A stretch of 64,000 nt of DNA from Neobacillus notoginsengisoli (GTDB lineage Bacteria; Bacillota; Bacilli; Bacillales; Cytobacillaceae), in NCBI RefSeq assembly GCF_003515685.1, contig NZ_QWEG01000001.1, forward strand, positions 1 through 64,000, read 5' to 3'. A model generated the notes under the pieces. That model was not told the DNA's origin, ran no database searches, and worked only from the letters and a program-made list of their open reading frames with translations. Each line of letters begins with the position of its first letter. Within the stretch, counting starts at the first letter, position 1. The position numbers and the translations under genes are program-made. Shown piece after piece: positions 43,418 to 52,698 of this stretch.

Positions 43418-45613
43418 GTGAAAAACATCATGATGAAACAGGAACTGGCAGCTATTTTGAAAAACAAGAAGCTTCTGATTCCCATCCTTGCCGTTATGTT
43501 CATCCCTGTCTTGTATGCGGGAATGTTCCTTTGGGCTTTCTGGGATCCTTACACTAAACTGGCCGATTTGCCTGTCGCTGTCGTCAACAGTGATATCGGA
43601 GCGGAGTTTAATGGCAAGGAGCTTCGACTCGGGGAAGACCTCGTAAACAAGCTAAAAGACAGTAAGGAGTTCAAATTTATACAGGTTGGCAAGCAGCAAG
43701 GGTACAAACAATTGAAGAACCAGAAGTACTATATGCTCATTGAAATTCCAACCGATTTTTCCGAAAATGCGACAACCTTGCTTGATGACAATCCGGAAAA
43801 ACTAAAGCTGATTTACGTGCCGAACGAGAGCTACAATTTCTTGTCCGCGCAAATTGGCGAAACAGCGGTCGAAAAAATTAAAGCATCCCTTTCTGAAAAA
43901 GTGACGGAAACATACGCGGAAACAATGTTTGAAAAGATTGGCGACCTTACCGATGGGGTTAATAAGGCGAGTGAAGGTGCCCGACAGGTCAGTGACGGCT
44001 CTTTTGATTTGGAAACCGGCTCAGCCAAACTGAATGATGGGCTTAAGACACTGGCCGGCAAAGCAATCGAATTCTCCGAAGGGGCGAATAAACTAAATGC
44101 CGGGGCGCGCGAGGTAAGTGAAGGGAACAATCAGCTTGCGAAAGGCATGTCAGAACTTCAGTCAGGTCATGGCAAAATCACTGCCGGGGCTGAACAGGTA
44201 AAAAGCGGCGTCGACCAGCTTGCCAGGGGAGCCGTCCGTTCTAGGGAAGGAATGGAGGCCCTTAAAAGTAAACTGCCGTCTATGATGGACGGAATGAACA
44301 AGCTTCAGCAAGGTGCCAGCGAATTAAATGCTAAAACAGGTGAATGGCAAAAAGGGTCCCAAGCGGCCGCCTCGGGTGCTGCAACACTTAACGGTGGAAT
44401 AAACGAACTTGTCCAGGGCCTGAAGCCAATGCTTGCAAGCCTTCCTGAGCAGCAGCGCCAGGTTTATGAGCAAAAGCTGGCTGAGTTGCAAGCAGGCAGT
44501 GCTCAGCTAGCCGCGGCTACGGGTCAGCTAAGCGGTGGCGCTGATAAAATACAGGCGGGGACCTCCTCCTTGGCCAATGGACTTGGTGAACTGAAAAATG
44601 GACAAGCACAGGCCATGCAAGGGGTCGAAGCGCTCTATAAGGGAAGTTTGGAACTTGAATCAGGTTCGAAACAATTGTCCGAGGGCCAGCAAAAAGTCAT
44701 TACAGGGTTAAAAACGTATGAAGGAGAATTCGCCAAGGCGAAAGCAGGAGCCGATGAACTTGCAGCCGGTTCTTCCGAGCTAACTGGGGGAGCGAGCCAG
44801 CTCGCCGCTGGAACGGATGCGCTTAAGTCAGGAACCGGAAAGCTCGCAGAAGGTTCCGAACAGCTGGCAAAAGGCAGTTCCGAGCTTGCCAACGGCTCTA
44901 AAGAACTTGCCGACAAGCTTGCGGATGGCGCAAAGGAAGCATCCGGAGTGAAAGCTAACGACCAGACGTACAATATGATGGCCGACCCGGTCAAAGTGAA
45001 AAATGAGAAAATAAATCAAGTGCCGAATTACGGGACAGGTTTTGCTCCATACTTCCTGTCACTTGGATTATTTGTCGGCGCCTTGCTCCTGTCCATCGTA
45101 TTCCCATTACGGGAAGCGGCGGGAATGCCGAGAAATGGTTTCAGCTGGTTTGCAGGCAAGTTCGGGATACTGGCCGGGATTGGCATGATCCAGGCATTGC
45201 TTGCGGATGCCATCCTTCTCGGCGCTTTGGGAATTGAAGTTAAGAGCATTCCCCTCTTCATATTGTTCTCGATTGTGACGAGCCTGACATTCATTACGCT
45301 CATCCAGTTCCTTGTGACAACAATGGGCGACCCGGGACGATTCCTGGCGATTATCATTTTGATTCTGCAGCTTACGACAAGCGCAGGAACGTTCCCGCTT
45401 GAACTGATCCCAGACTTCCTGCAGCACTTCAATGCATTTTTGCCAATGACTTACTCGGTAGCGGGATTCAAATCGGTCATTTCCAGCGGCGATTTCGCCT
45501 ATATGGGGCAAAACATGCTCGTCCTTGGTGGGTTCACCGCGGTCTTCATTCTTGGAACACTCGGTTACTTTATCACAATGCATAAAAAGAAATACGCCGT
45601 TTTGGTGAACTAA
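43418..45613 (+). CDS. yhgE: YhgE/Pip family membrane protein
   Basis: 731 aa. One N-terminal membrane helix (about 18-40) and five or six C-terminal helices (about 545-730) flank an extracellular part. From about 175 to 510 this is built of heptads of the form x-L-x-x-G-x-x, such as QLAAGTD, ALKSGTG, KLAEGSE and QLAKGSS. This is the phage-infection-protein (Pip)/YhgE layout; the membrane part resembles ABC-2-type permeases. Relatives include a phage receptor in lactococci and secretion-linked EsaA-like proteins. GTG 43418 follows AGGAGG. It is probably controlled by YhgD. Confidence 0.93.
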   Translation: MKNIMMKQELAAILKNKKLLIPILAVMFIPVLYAGMFLWAFWDPYTKLADLPVAVVNSDIGAEFNGKELRLGEDLVNKLKDSKEFKFIQVGKQQGYKQLKNQKYYMLIEIPTDFSENATTLLDDNPEKLKLIYVPNESYNFLSAQIGETAVEKIKASLSEKVTETYAETMFEKIGDLTDGVNKASEGARQVSDGSFDLETGSAKLNDGLKTLAGKAIEFSEGANKLNAGAREVSEGNNQLAKGMSELQSGHGKITAGAEQVKSGVDQLARGAVRSREGMEALKSKLPSMMDGMNKLQQGASELNAKTGEWQKGSQAAASGAATLNGGINELVQGLKPMLASLPEQQRQVYEQKLAELQAGSAQLAAATGQLSGGADKIQAGTSSLANGLGELKNGQAQAMQGVEALYKGSLELESGSKQLSEGQQKVITGLKTYEGEFAKAKAGADELAAGSSELTGGASQLAAGTDALKSGTGKLAEGSEQLAKGSSELANGSKELADKLADGAKEASGVKANDQTYNMMADPVKVKNEKINQVPNYGTGFAPYFLSLGLFVGALLLSIVFPLREAAGMPRNGFSWFAGKFGILAGIGMIQALLADAILLGALGIEVKSIPLFILFSIVTSLTFITLIQFLVTTMGDPGRFLAIIILILQLTTSAGTFPLELIPDFLQHFNAFLPMTYSVAGFKSVISSGDFAYMGQNMLVLGGFTAVFILGTLGYFITMHKKKYAVLVN

Positions 45614-45616
45614 CGA

Positions 45617-45656
45617 CGAAGCAGCTGCCTATTAGATTGGCGGCTGCTTTTTGGTG
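45617..45656 (+). terminator. yhgE terminator
   Basis: GCAGC-TGCC and GGCG-GCTGC arms around TATTAGATT, then TTTTTGG. Confidence 0.85.
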
Positions 45657-45794
45657 TTTTCGCTATTTTGACTTGTTTGCCGTTTTTTTGCAAAATTGAG
45701 CCCTGCCTGTCCACTAACACGCTGAACATGAAAAAGTTTGTATTTTTAAGTATAGTAAATACTAGAAATATTAGAGATAATGAGGTGGAAATAC

Positions 45795-46529
45795 ATGAAG
45801 TTGACGGTTATTGGCTATTGGGGTGGGTACCCGAAGAAAAATGGCGCAAGCACGGGGTATTTGCTTGAGCATGATGGCTATAAGCTGCTTATCGACTGCG
45901 GGAGCGGGGTGTTGGCCAAGCTGCAGAATGTGGTCCAGCCGGAAGAACTGGATGCAGTTATCTTGTCGCACTACCACCCCGACCATGTGGCAGACATCGG
46001 TGTTCTATACCATGCCCGGCTTATTCAAGGATTCCTTAAGGGGAAATTGCCGGTGCTCCCTATTTACGGCCACGGGGAGGATGAAGGCGAATTTAAAAAA
46101 CTGACCCACGATGGGGTTACGAATGGTTTTGCTTACGAACCGAATGTGCCGCTCCAGATTGGCCCGTTCGACATAACTTTCCTGAAAACGGTCCATCCGG
46201 TTCCATGTTATGCGATGAGGTTCGAAGCTGGGGGAAAATCACTCGTTTATACAGCTGACACTGCGTTCAATGAAGAATTCATTCCGTTTAGCAAAAATGC
46301 CGAAGTGCTGCTCGCGGAATGCAACTTCTATGCGGACCAATCCGGACAGGGGGCAGGCCATATGACGAGCACTGAAGCCGGGAAATTGGCGAAACGCGCA
46401 GAGGTAGGGCAATTGATCTTGACCCACTTGCCTCATTACGGGGATATACACCAACTGGTCGAAGAAGCCTCACAAGAATTTAGCGGCCAAATCAATTTAG
46501 CCGAGGAATTCATGTCAATCGAATTGTAA
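45795..46529 (+). CDS. yhfI: MBL-fold metallohydrolase YhfI
   Basis: 244 aa. The metal motif is HYHPDH (His59, His61, Asp63, His64), with further ligands in VHPVPCYAMRF and YTADTAFNEE and near the end in LTHLPHYGD. The fold is RNase Z-like, but the product lacks the tRNase Z-specific arms, so the substrate is unknown. ATG 45795 follows GAGGTGG; an in-frame ATG 15 bases upstream lacks a site. It has the same position as in B. subtilis, before lplJ. Confidence 0.9.
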   Translation: MKLTVIGYWGGYPKKNGASTGYLLEHDGYKLLIDCGSGVLAKLQNVVQPEELDAVILSHYHPDHVADIGVLYHARLIQGFLKGKLPVLPIYGHGEDEGEFKKLTHDGVTNGFAYEPNVPLQIGPFDITFLKTVHPVPCYAMRFEAGGKSLVYTADTAFNEEFIPFSKNAEVLLAECNFYADQSGQGAGHMTSTEAGKLAKRAEVGQLILTHLPHYGDIHQLVEEASQEFSGQINLAEEFMSIEL

Positions 46530-46621
46530 TCGCATAGGGCAAAAATGCCAAACACCGCGACGGCGGCAAAACAAAAGAAGGGGCATCCTTTTGCCCGGCA
46601 AAATAGAAAAGGGGTATTGCC

Positions 46622-47611
46622 ATGCTGTTTATAGATAATAAAGGAATTACAGATCCACGAATCAATTTGGCCATCGAGGAATATGCGCTAAAGAACCTTG
46701 ATATTAATCGGACCTATCTGCTATTTTACATAAACGAACCATCAATTATTATTGGCAAAAACCAGAATACAATCGAGGAAATCAATACTGACTACGTTGA
46801 GGCGAATGGAATTCATGTCGTCCGCAGGCTGTCAGGCGGCGGGGCTGTGTACCACGACCTCGGAAACCTGAATTTCAGTTTCATCACAAAAGATGACGGG
46901 GAAAGCTTCCATAACTTCCGCAAGTTCACCGAACCGGTTGTAGCAGCTCTTGGAAGGCTTGGGGTAAACGCGGAATTAAGCGGCAGGAATGACATCACCG
47001 TTGAAGGCCGGAAAATATCCGGAAACGCGATGTTCTCCACGAAGGGCAGGATGTTCAGCCACGGTACCTTAATGCTCGATTCGGAGATCGATGCTGTTGT
47101 AGCAGCGTTAAAGGTGAGAAAAGACAAAATTGAATCAAAAGGGATTAAATCGATCAGAAGCCGGGTCGCTAATATTGCCGAGTTCCTGGACAGGAAGGTG
47201 ACCATGGAGGAGTTCCGTACTCTTCTTTTGAGGTATATTTTTGACGGGGTAGAAGATATCCCCGAATATAAACTGACTGATGAGGACTGGGAAAAAATCC
47301 ATCAGCTTTCAAAAGAACGCTACCAAAACTGGGACTGGAACTACGGACGTTCACCGAAGTTCAACCTGCAGCGTTCGCACCGTTTCCCTGTCGGTTCAAT
47401 TGATTTAAGGCTTGAAGTCGAAAAAGGCTATATCGATCATTGCAAAATCTACGGCGATTTCTTCGGGGTAGGCGAGGTTTCCGAAATTGAAGAAAAGCTG
47501 CAAGGCATCCGCTACGACCGCTCGGACATTGCCCAGGCACTTGAAGATGTGGACATCAAGCATTACTTTGGCAACATCACAAAAGAAGAATTTGTTGAGC
47601 TGGTTTATTAA
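46622..47611 (+). CDS. lplJ: Lipoate-protein ligase LplJ
   Basis: 329 aa. It attaches salvaged lipoate to 2-oxoacid dehydrogenase E2 proteins and GcvH through lipoyl-AMP. Core motif RRLSGGGAVYHDLGNLNFSFI is near 68-88, KISGNAM is near 132-138, and an accessory C-terminal domain starts near 250. AAAAGGGG precedes the ATG. It is followed by repeat array 2, with no clear terminator in between. Confidence 0.95.
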   Translation: MLFIDNKGITDPRINLAIEEYALKNLDINRTYLLFYINEPSIIIGKNQNTIEEINTDYVEANGIHVVRRLSGGGAVYHDLGNLNFSFITKDDGESFHNFRKFTEPVVAALGRLGVNAELSGRNDITVEGRKISGNAMFSTKGRMFSHGTLMLDSEIDAVVAALKVRKDKIESKGIKSIRSRVANIAEFLDRKVTMEEFRTLLLRYIFDGVEDIPEYKLTDEDWEKIHQLSKERYQNWDWNYGRSPKFNLQRSHRFPVGSIDLRLEVEKGYIDHCKIYGDFFGVGEVSEIEEKLQGIRYDRSDIAQALEDVDIKHYFGNITKEEFVELVY

Positions 47612-47643
47612 TCCTGTTTGCATGTCGAGGAGGGGTGTGGTCC

Positions 47644-48066
47644 GCGTCAAAGTCTGTTTTAAAATTGGTTTGAATGACGCACAAGACTTCGATTCGCGTC
47701 AAAGTTTCGTTTAAAATGGGCTTGAATGACGCGCAAGGCCCTGATTCGCGTCAAAGTCTCGTTTATAATGGGTTTGAATGACGCACAAGACTTTGATTCG
47801 CGTCAAAGTTTCGTTTAAAATGGGCTTGAATGACGCGCAAGGCCGTGATTCGCGTCAAAGTTTCGTTTAAAATGGGCTTGAATGACGCGCAAGACTGTGA
47901 ATCGCGTCAAAGTCTCGTTTATAATAGGCTTGAATGACGCGCAAAGCTTGGATTCGCGTCAAAGTCTCGTTTAAAATTGGCTTGAACGACGCGCAAGGCT
48001 GTGATTCGCGTCAAAGTCTCGTTTAAAATTGGTTTGAATGACGCACAAACCTTGGATTCGCGTCAA
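47644..48066. repeat. Tandem array 2: about 8 copies of a 52-bp unit
   Basis: GCGTCA half-sites start at 47644, 47696, 47748, 47800, 47852, 47904, 47956, 48008 and 48060, exactly 52 bp apart. Within each unit an inverted TGACGC lies 31 bp downstream, leaving 21 bp to the next GCGTCA. The most stable pairing is TGACGCG/CGCGTCA around 13 nt. Spacer positions vary; the half-sites do not. The sequence is unrelated to array 1. It occupies most of the lplJ to acyl-CoA synthetase gap, and frames through it are artefacts because 52 is not a multiple of three. Confidence 0.95.
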
Positions 48067-48118
48067 AGCACCAGGATTCAGGAATACAAATGCATTAGTA
48101 AAATCTATCTGTTTGTCA

Positions 48119-48148
48119 CCTCCGCTGCTAAGTCAGCGGGGGTTTTTT
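48119..48148 (+). terminator. Terminator downstream of array 2
   Basis: CCTCCGCTG and CAGCGGGGG arms around CTAAGT, then TTTTTT. It probably ends lplJ transcription after the array has been transcribed. Confidence 0.88.
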
Positions 48149-48213
48149 ACCTGCCTCAGAATCTCCGCAAAGGTACGCTGTAAAACTTGAAGGAGGACGA
48201 TGCATTCTCTATA

Positions 48214-49845
48214 ATGAATTTAGAATATTTTAAATTTAGCAGGAAGGTGAATGGGCTCCATTCACGCCTCAAGGGGGAGTTGAACTTATCAACAAAGCTT
48301 CACGAGACTGCACAAGCCATGCCGGAAAAGGATGCTTATATGTTCATGGGCAAGTCGACGTCCTACGGGGAATTGGATGCCGCGGTTACAAAATTTGCAT
48401 CTGGACTTGAAAAGCTTGGAATCAAAAAAGGGGACCATGTCGCCCTGCTGCTTGGAAACTCGCCTTATTTTGTCATCAGCCTATATGGCGCCCTCCGCCT
48501 CGGAGCCACCGTCATCCCTGTCAATCCCATCTACAGTCCAGACGAAATCGGTTATATCCTGAATAACGGTGATGTGAAAGCAGTCATTTCCCTCGATTTG
48601 CTTCTTCCTGTTGCCGAGAAATCCCACCACCTGCTGCCTAAGATTGAACAGTATATTATTTGCGACTCGAACCAGCCGGAAGCTGAGACTATACATAAAG
48701 AAGAACTTGGCATCTATCCGAAATTAAAGGCGTTTACAGACGTTCTTGCCTCTGGCCGGCTTGATTACGAAGGATCGGAACCGCATGAAAATGATACCGC
48801 TGTCATTCTTTACACATCCGGAACAACCGGTAAGCCAAAAGGCGCAATGCTGACGCACAAGAACCTTTATAGCAATGCGATCGACACCGCTAATTATTTG
48901 AATATAAACGAAACGGACAGGATCATTACCGTCCTGCCTATGTTCCATGTTTTCTGCCTGACCGTTGCCCTCAATGCACCCTTGATGAAAGGGGCGACGA
49001 TGCTCATTGCGCCGAAATTCAGTCCACAGGATCTATTTGACCTTGCGCGGGACTATAAAGCGACTATCTTCGCGGGCGTTCCAACGATGTACAACTTCCT
49101 GCTTCAATATGCGAATGCCGGCGGGAATATAGAGGACTTCAAATCGCTTCGCCTTGCTGTTTCGGGAGGTGCATCCATGCCGGTCGCTTTGCTGAATCAT
49201 TTTGAAAAGAAATTCAATGTACGTGTTTCGGAAGGATATGGACTTTCAGAGGCATCACCTGTCACCTGCTTCAACCCGCTGGACCGGGAAAGAAAGCCGG
49301 GTTCGATCGGAATGTCGATTGTCAATGTCGAGAACAAGGTTGTCGATGAGCTCGGCGAGGAAGTGCCTCCAGGCCAGGTTGGCGAGCTGATTGTTCGCGG
49401 ACCGAATGTCATGAGAGGCTACTATAAAATGCCCGAGGAAACAGCAGCCACAATTCGTGATGGCTGGCTATATACAGGTGATCTTGCCCGGATGGACGAC
49501 GAAGGCTATTTCTATATCGTTGACCGGAAGAAGGATTTGGTGATCGTTGGCGGCTACAATGTGTATCCTCGGGAGGTTGAGGAAGTGCTGTACGACCATC
49601 CGGAAATTATTGAAGCAGCCGTTGTCGGCATTCCGGATCCTGACTTCGGCGAAGCGGTCGTTGCTTATGCCGTTTCAAAAAATCCTAATTTGACTGAGGA
49701 AGAACTGCTGAATTATTGCAGTGAGCGCTTGGCAAAATACAAGCTGCCATCGAAAATTGAATTCCTCGAAGAGCTTCCGAAGAATACGACAGGGAAAATT
49801 TTGCGCAGGGCATTGAGAGCCCAAATCGAAGCTGCAAAACAGTAA
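48214..49845 (+). CDS. lcfB: Long-chain acyl-CoA synthetase (LcfB-like)
   Basis: About 543 aa. The AMP-binding motif is [17 protein letters not shown], followed by [53 protein letters not shown] and the C-terminal lysine region TTGKILRR. It activates fatty acids with ATP and CoA. It corresponds to B. subtilis yhfL/lcfB. The start is uncertain. AAGGAGG (48190-48196) serves an ATG at 48200 whose four-codon ORF ends in TAA overlapping the ATG at 48214, suggesting reinitiation. TTG 48280 gives the N-terminus of the B. subtilis protein but has poor spacing. Confidence 0.92.
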   Translation: MNLEYFKFSRKVNGLHSRLKGELNLSTKLHETAQAMPEKDAYMFMGKSTSYGELDAAVTKFASGLEKLGIKKGDHVALLLGNSPYFVISLYGALRLGATVIPVNPIYSPDEIGYILNNGDVKAVISLDLLLPVAEKSHHLLPKIEQYIICDSNQPEAETIHKEELGIYPKLKAFTDVLASGRLDYEGSEPHENDTAVILYTSGTTGKPKGAMLTHKNLYSNAIDTANYLNINETDRIITVLPMFHVFCLTVALNAPLMKGATMLIAPKFSPQDLFDLARDYKATIFAGVPTMYNFLLQYANAGGNIEDFKSLRLAVSGGASMPVALLNHFEKKFNVRVSEGYGLSEASPVTCFNPLDRERKPGSIGMSIVNVENKVVDELGEEVPPGQVGELIVRGPNVMRGYYKMPEETAATIRDGWLYTGDLARMDDEGYFYIVDRKKDLVIVGGYNVYPREVEEVLYDHPEIIEAAVVGIPDPDFGEAVVAYAVSKNPNLTEEELLNYCSERLAKYKLPSKIEFLEELPKNTTGKILRRALRAQIEAAKQ

Positions 49846-49937
49846 TTTGAAAGCAGAACTAATGAATATATTGTATAACGGGGGGCAGGCTGCCAGTGTC
49901 TGCCCCTTGCCAATGCCAATAGGAGGTAATAGCGACT

Positions 49938-50714
49938 ATGGACCAAATTTTATTTGAAAAAAGAAACTATATCGGCATCATCACCCTCAACAGACCTGAA
50001 GCGATGAACGCCTTCAATTACGATACACTGTGCAGGCTAGAGGAAGTCGTCAAGGAAGTTAGTGAGGATTCTGATGTCCGCGTCGTTATTTTCACGGGCG
50101 CGGGGGGCAGGGCGTTCAGTGTCGGAGCTGACTTAAAGGAAAGAAGGACATTGACAGTTGACCAAGTGCTTCGGAATGTTGGCAAAATCAGTGAAGTATT
50201 CAATCTCGTCGATTTGATGCCGCAGCCAACAATTGCCGCAATGAACGGCTTTGCATTCGGTGGCGGAATGGAGCTTGCCCTTGCCTGCGATTTCAGGATT
50301 GCGGAAGAAGGCATCCAGCTGGGATTGACGGAAACGAGCCTAGCCATCATACCGGGTGCGGGCGGTACCCAGCGGCTGCCAAGGCTGATTGGCCAGGCAA
50401 AAGCACTCGAACTCATCCTTGGCGCCCACCGGCTAACAGCAGGCGAAGCAAATAAATACGGGCTGCTCACAAGAATTGCCGGAGAGGGCAGGGCAATGGA
50501 ACTGAGCCTTGAATTTGCAAAAAATCTCCTCAATAACGGTCCGATTGCCCTCAGACAGGCAAAACTTGCGATCAAGAAGGGAATGGAGACCGATTTGCAG
50601 ACAGGCTTGAAAATCGAAAGGCAGGCGTACGAAGTCCTGATTCCGACAGAAGACCGCGTCGAAGCGCTCCAGGCATTTAGCGAAAAGAGGAAGCCTAATT
50701 TTAAAGGGAAATAG
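49938..50714 (+). CDS. Enoyl-CoA hydratase/isomerase
   Basis: 258 aa crotonase. The oxyanion-hole motif AFSVGADLKER is at about 59-69, the second oxyanion loop ALACDF at about 113-118, and the catalytic acid segment LGLTETSLAIIPGAGGTQRLPR at about 127-148, with both Glu positions expected of a true hydratase. It probably acts in beta-oxidation or branched-chain acyl-CoA breakdown. ATAGGAGG precedes the ATG. It is 92 bp after the acyl-CoA synthetase gene and may be co-transcribed. Confidence 0.92.
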   Translation: MDQILFEKRNYIGIITLNRPEAMNAFNYDTLCRLEEVVKEVSEDSDVRVVIFTGAGGRAFSVGADLKERRTLTVDQVLRNVGKISEVFNLVDLMPQPTIAAMNGFAFGGGMELALACDFRIAEEGIQLGLTETSLAIIPGAGGTQRLPRLIGQAKALELILGAHRLTAGEANKYGLLTRIAGEGRAMELSLEFAKNLLNNGPIALRQAKLAIKKGMETDLQTGLKIERQAYEVLIPTEDRVEALQAFSEKRKPNFKGK

Positions 50715-50797
50715 GGATTCGGTAAAAAGAGAAGGCCGGGTTTTTAGAGGGAACAAACTGCGCTGGACAGGCGACAATCTAACTTTAATTGAGATTA

Positions 50798-51257
50798 ACT
50801 AGTGAAAAAGGGCCATCATTATATTGCTAAAATAGTAGGCGTCAGACCCGGACTAGTCTCTCAACTATTCTTTAGTGAGAATTCACTAGTTAATTTGGGT
50901 TGGGAAGGTGGCGAGGGACTAGTAAACCGCTTGGATTAACTAGTGGAAAAAGGCCATCATTATTTTTTGAATATAGTAGGGGTCAGACGCCTACTAGATA
51001 AAAATAAAAAGGTAGTATGTTATCACTAGTGAAAATCGCATGCGGAAGGTTGAATTCACTAGTCGGTCTCCTGCACTTCCCCTACGCCTGCCGAAGAAAT
51101 GAGCTTGAGATAACTAGCCAAACTTCGGTACTTACCTAGTTAATTTACATGTTTTCCAACTTGATAACTAGTCAGCCTCTGAGGTTAACTAGGTCAAAAT
51201 AAAAATGTAGTAAATTTTCACTAGTAAAAAGAAATATATTTAGGTTCGATAACTAGT
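50798..51257. repeat. Array 3: ACTAGT palindromes at helical spacing
   Basis: ACTAGT or a one-base variant starts at 50798, 50831, 50852, 50885, 50918, 50939, 50972, 50993, 51025, 51058, 51113, 51135, 51167, 51188, 51220 and 51252. Spacings are 21-22 or 32-33 bp, with one gap of 55. A higher-order period of about 140 bp links the first two blocks, and GGCCATCATTAT recurs at 50811 and 50952. The flanks between sites are degenerate. The array fills the convergent gap (669 bp) between the enoyl-CoA hydratase and mupG; the remainder holds one hairpin at 51320. Confidence 0.88.
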
Positions 51258-51319
51258 GCTCTCTGTTAAACAAACCGTCATATCAGCTGCAACCTTTAAA
51301 ATCGACAGAACACATAGAA

Positions 51320-51354
51320 AGGAGCCTGCTGCCGGTTGAGCAGAGGCTCCTTTA
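51320..51354. terminator. Hairpin after mupG
   Basis: AAAGGAGCCT and AGGCTCCTTT arms with an inner GCTG/CAG pairing. It lies 30 nt beyond the mupG stop on the minus strand and has only a weak T tract. Confidence 0.65.
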
Positions 51355-51383
51355 TTAGGCAAGAAAGCTCCGGCTTTATTAAA

Positions 51384-52448
51384 CTAAACCCACCGCAGCA
51401 TAAACCTGCAGCCGCCTTTAATAAACGGGAGCAGCGGCAGGTCCTCTTCAATCACTCTGCCTACCACATTCACTTTATCATCTGCAGTCAAGTCCTTTTT
51501 TGTAATCTGTACTTCGCCCTGATAGCGTCCGTATCGTTCATTATCTATTGTAATCGATCCGGTCGGGCGTTCCACTGTATTAAGCGGCGGGACACTTTTG
51601 GTGCCGATCAAGGCATACATCCTCGATTCCATTGAGCGGATTACATCTCTTGCCCTGTCTTGGCGGTTTGACTGGGTAGCAGAAAGTGTTTCAAGAAGAT
51701 GCTGGTCACTTGTAAAAGAACGGGCACGTAGATAAAAAGTCTCATCCCTGTAAGATGAAAATTGCCTTAGTGCTCCCTCCGATAGTTCAGGGTCACCAAT
51801 CAGGATTTTATCAATCTCTTCGTTCTCCTTCAAATCAAGATAGGCCGTAAAAGGGGAGAAGTGCCTGTGGTCTTCCAAAGTCGGCAATCCTTCAAATAAG
51901 GGTCCGCGCCTTGTCTCATCACCGGGGACGAACGCCATAACCGTAATGCCTTCCTCCTTCAGCAGCCGGTTTTTCTCTCTGAAGCTTTCCCGGTCAAGCC
52001 CTGTTTCCGGCCTTGGATAAAAATTATGCCAAGCTTCAACGGAGGAAGTGTTCAACCCGCATTTTTTTAAGGCAGTGATTTCCTCCCGGGTAAGCGTGCT
52101 CGCATTCAACGCCACTTTCATTTTTTGAGACAGAAGGGCGATGATTTCCGGTTCCACCCCATAATCGACCCGGAGCCCGCTAAGACCCCAATTAAGCAAG
52201 GAGTCGGCATTTTCCCAAGTGCAGCCAAGGTGTTTGAGCGAATTTGGTGAAATATCAGGGACAAGTTCCATATCAAGTTCCTTGGCAATTTTGCCGAGCG
52301 CCTTTAGCTCATCCCGGTAGCGGGCGGGGTTATCTTCGGGAATATGGAGGGAGGTGAAAATGGAATCGAAGCCATGTTCTTTCATTTTCCGGATATACGG
52401 TTCCTGGGCCGCGACAGGTTGTGATAAATAAACTGAAATGCCAAGCAT
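51384..52448 (-). CDS. mupG: MupG-like 6-phospho-N-acetylmuramidase (DUF871)
   Basis: About 354 aa with the DUF871 barrel opening MLGISVYLSQ, then HGFDSIFTSLHIPE and ELVPDISPNSLKHLG. A C-terminal cyclophilin-like domain has LNTVERPTGSITIDN and the final FIKGGCRFMLRW. MupG in S. aureus cleaves MurNAc-6-phosphate-GlcNAc during peptidoglycan recycling. It lies downstream of murP and murQ. The start at 52448 follows AAAGGAGC; the open frame upstream to 52604 is repeat R2, not coding. Confidence 0.9.
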   Translation of the reverse strand: MLGISVYLSQPVAAQEPYIRKMKEHGFDSIFTSLHIPEDNPARYRDELKALGKIAKELDMELVPDISPNSLKHLGCTWENADSLLNWGLSGLRVDYGVEPEIIALLSQKMKVALNASTLTREEITALKKCGLNTSSVEAWHNFYPRPETGLDRESFREKNRLLKEEGITVMAFVPGDETRRGPLFEGLPTLEDHRHFSPFTAYLDLKENEEIDKILIGDPELSEGALRQFSSYRDETFYLRARSFTSDQHLLETLSATQSNRQDRARDVIRSMESRMYALIGTKSVPPLNTVERPTGSITIDNERYGRYQGEVQITKKDLTADDKVNVVGRVIEEDLPLLPFIKGGCRFMLRWV

Positions 52449-52479
52449 TAAAAAAGCTCCTTTCGCTTTCAAAAGCGTT

Positions 52480-52609
52480 GTTGATTTCCACTTCGGGCAC
52501 TCAGCGCCGCGCGGGGCGTCAGGGGAGCCTCCTCGGCGCTCAGGCGCCTGTGGGGTCTCCACCTTGCCGCTGCATCCCGCCGGAGTCGGTGCCCTTCGTT
52601 TCAATCAAC
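52480..52609. repeat. Dispersed repeat R2 (130 bp), inside the mur cluster
   Basis: A shorter copy of R1 and R3: GTTGATTT end, GGGGCGTC, GGAGCCTCCTCGGCGCT, GGCGCCTGTGGGGTCTCCAC, and the inverted CAATCAAC end. It lacks the GTGACAGGC hairpin module. It lies between murP and mupG. Confidence 0.88.
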
Positions 52610-52643
52610 GCGGTTATAATAACATTTCCTTCAATATAATCTT

Positions 52644-52682
52644 TCAAAAAAAGACCTGGCACTCTTTTTGCAAAAGTGCCAA
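52644..52682 (-). terminator. murP terminator
   Basis: TGGCACT (52657-52663) and AGTGCCA (52675-52681) arms; on the minus strand the hairpin runs into TTTTTTTG. It is located 16 nt after the murP stop, so mupG is probably expressed by read-through or its own promoter. Confidence 0.8.
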
Positions 52683-52698
52683 GCCCCCTGTGAATCTA

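Noticed and set aside
47487-48183. Small ORFs running through array 2 (for example 47487-47714 and 48001-48183)
   Set aside because: They are by-products of the 52-bp repeat; reading frame changes each unit and no ribosome-binding site precedes them.
50791-51257. Array 3 as a restriction-site artefact
   Set aside because: Spacing regularity and shared flanking words (GGCCATCATTAT) show an ordered repeat, not random SpeI sites.
52449-52604. N-terminal extension of MupG
   Set aside because: The added 52 residues are encoded by dispersed repeat R2, and a clear AAAGGAGC site marks the start at 52448.
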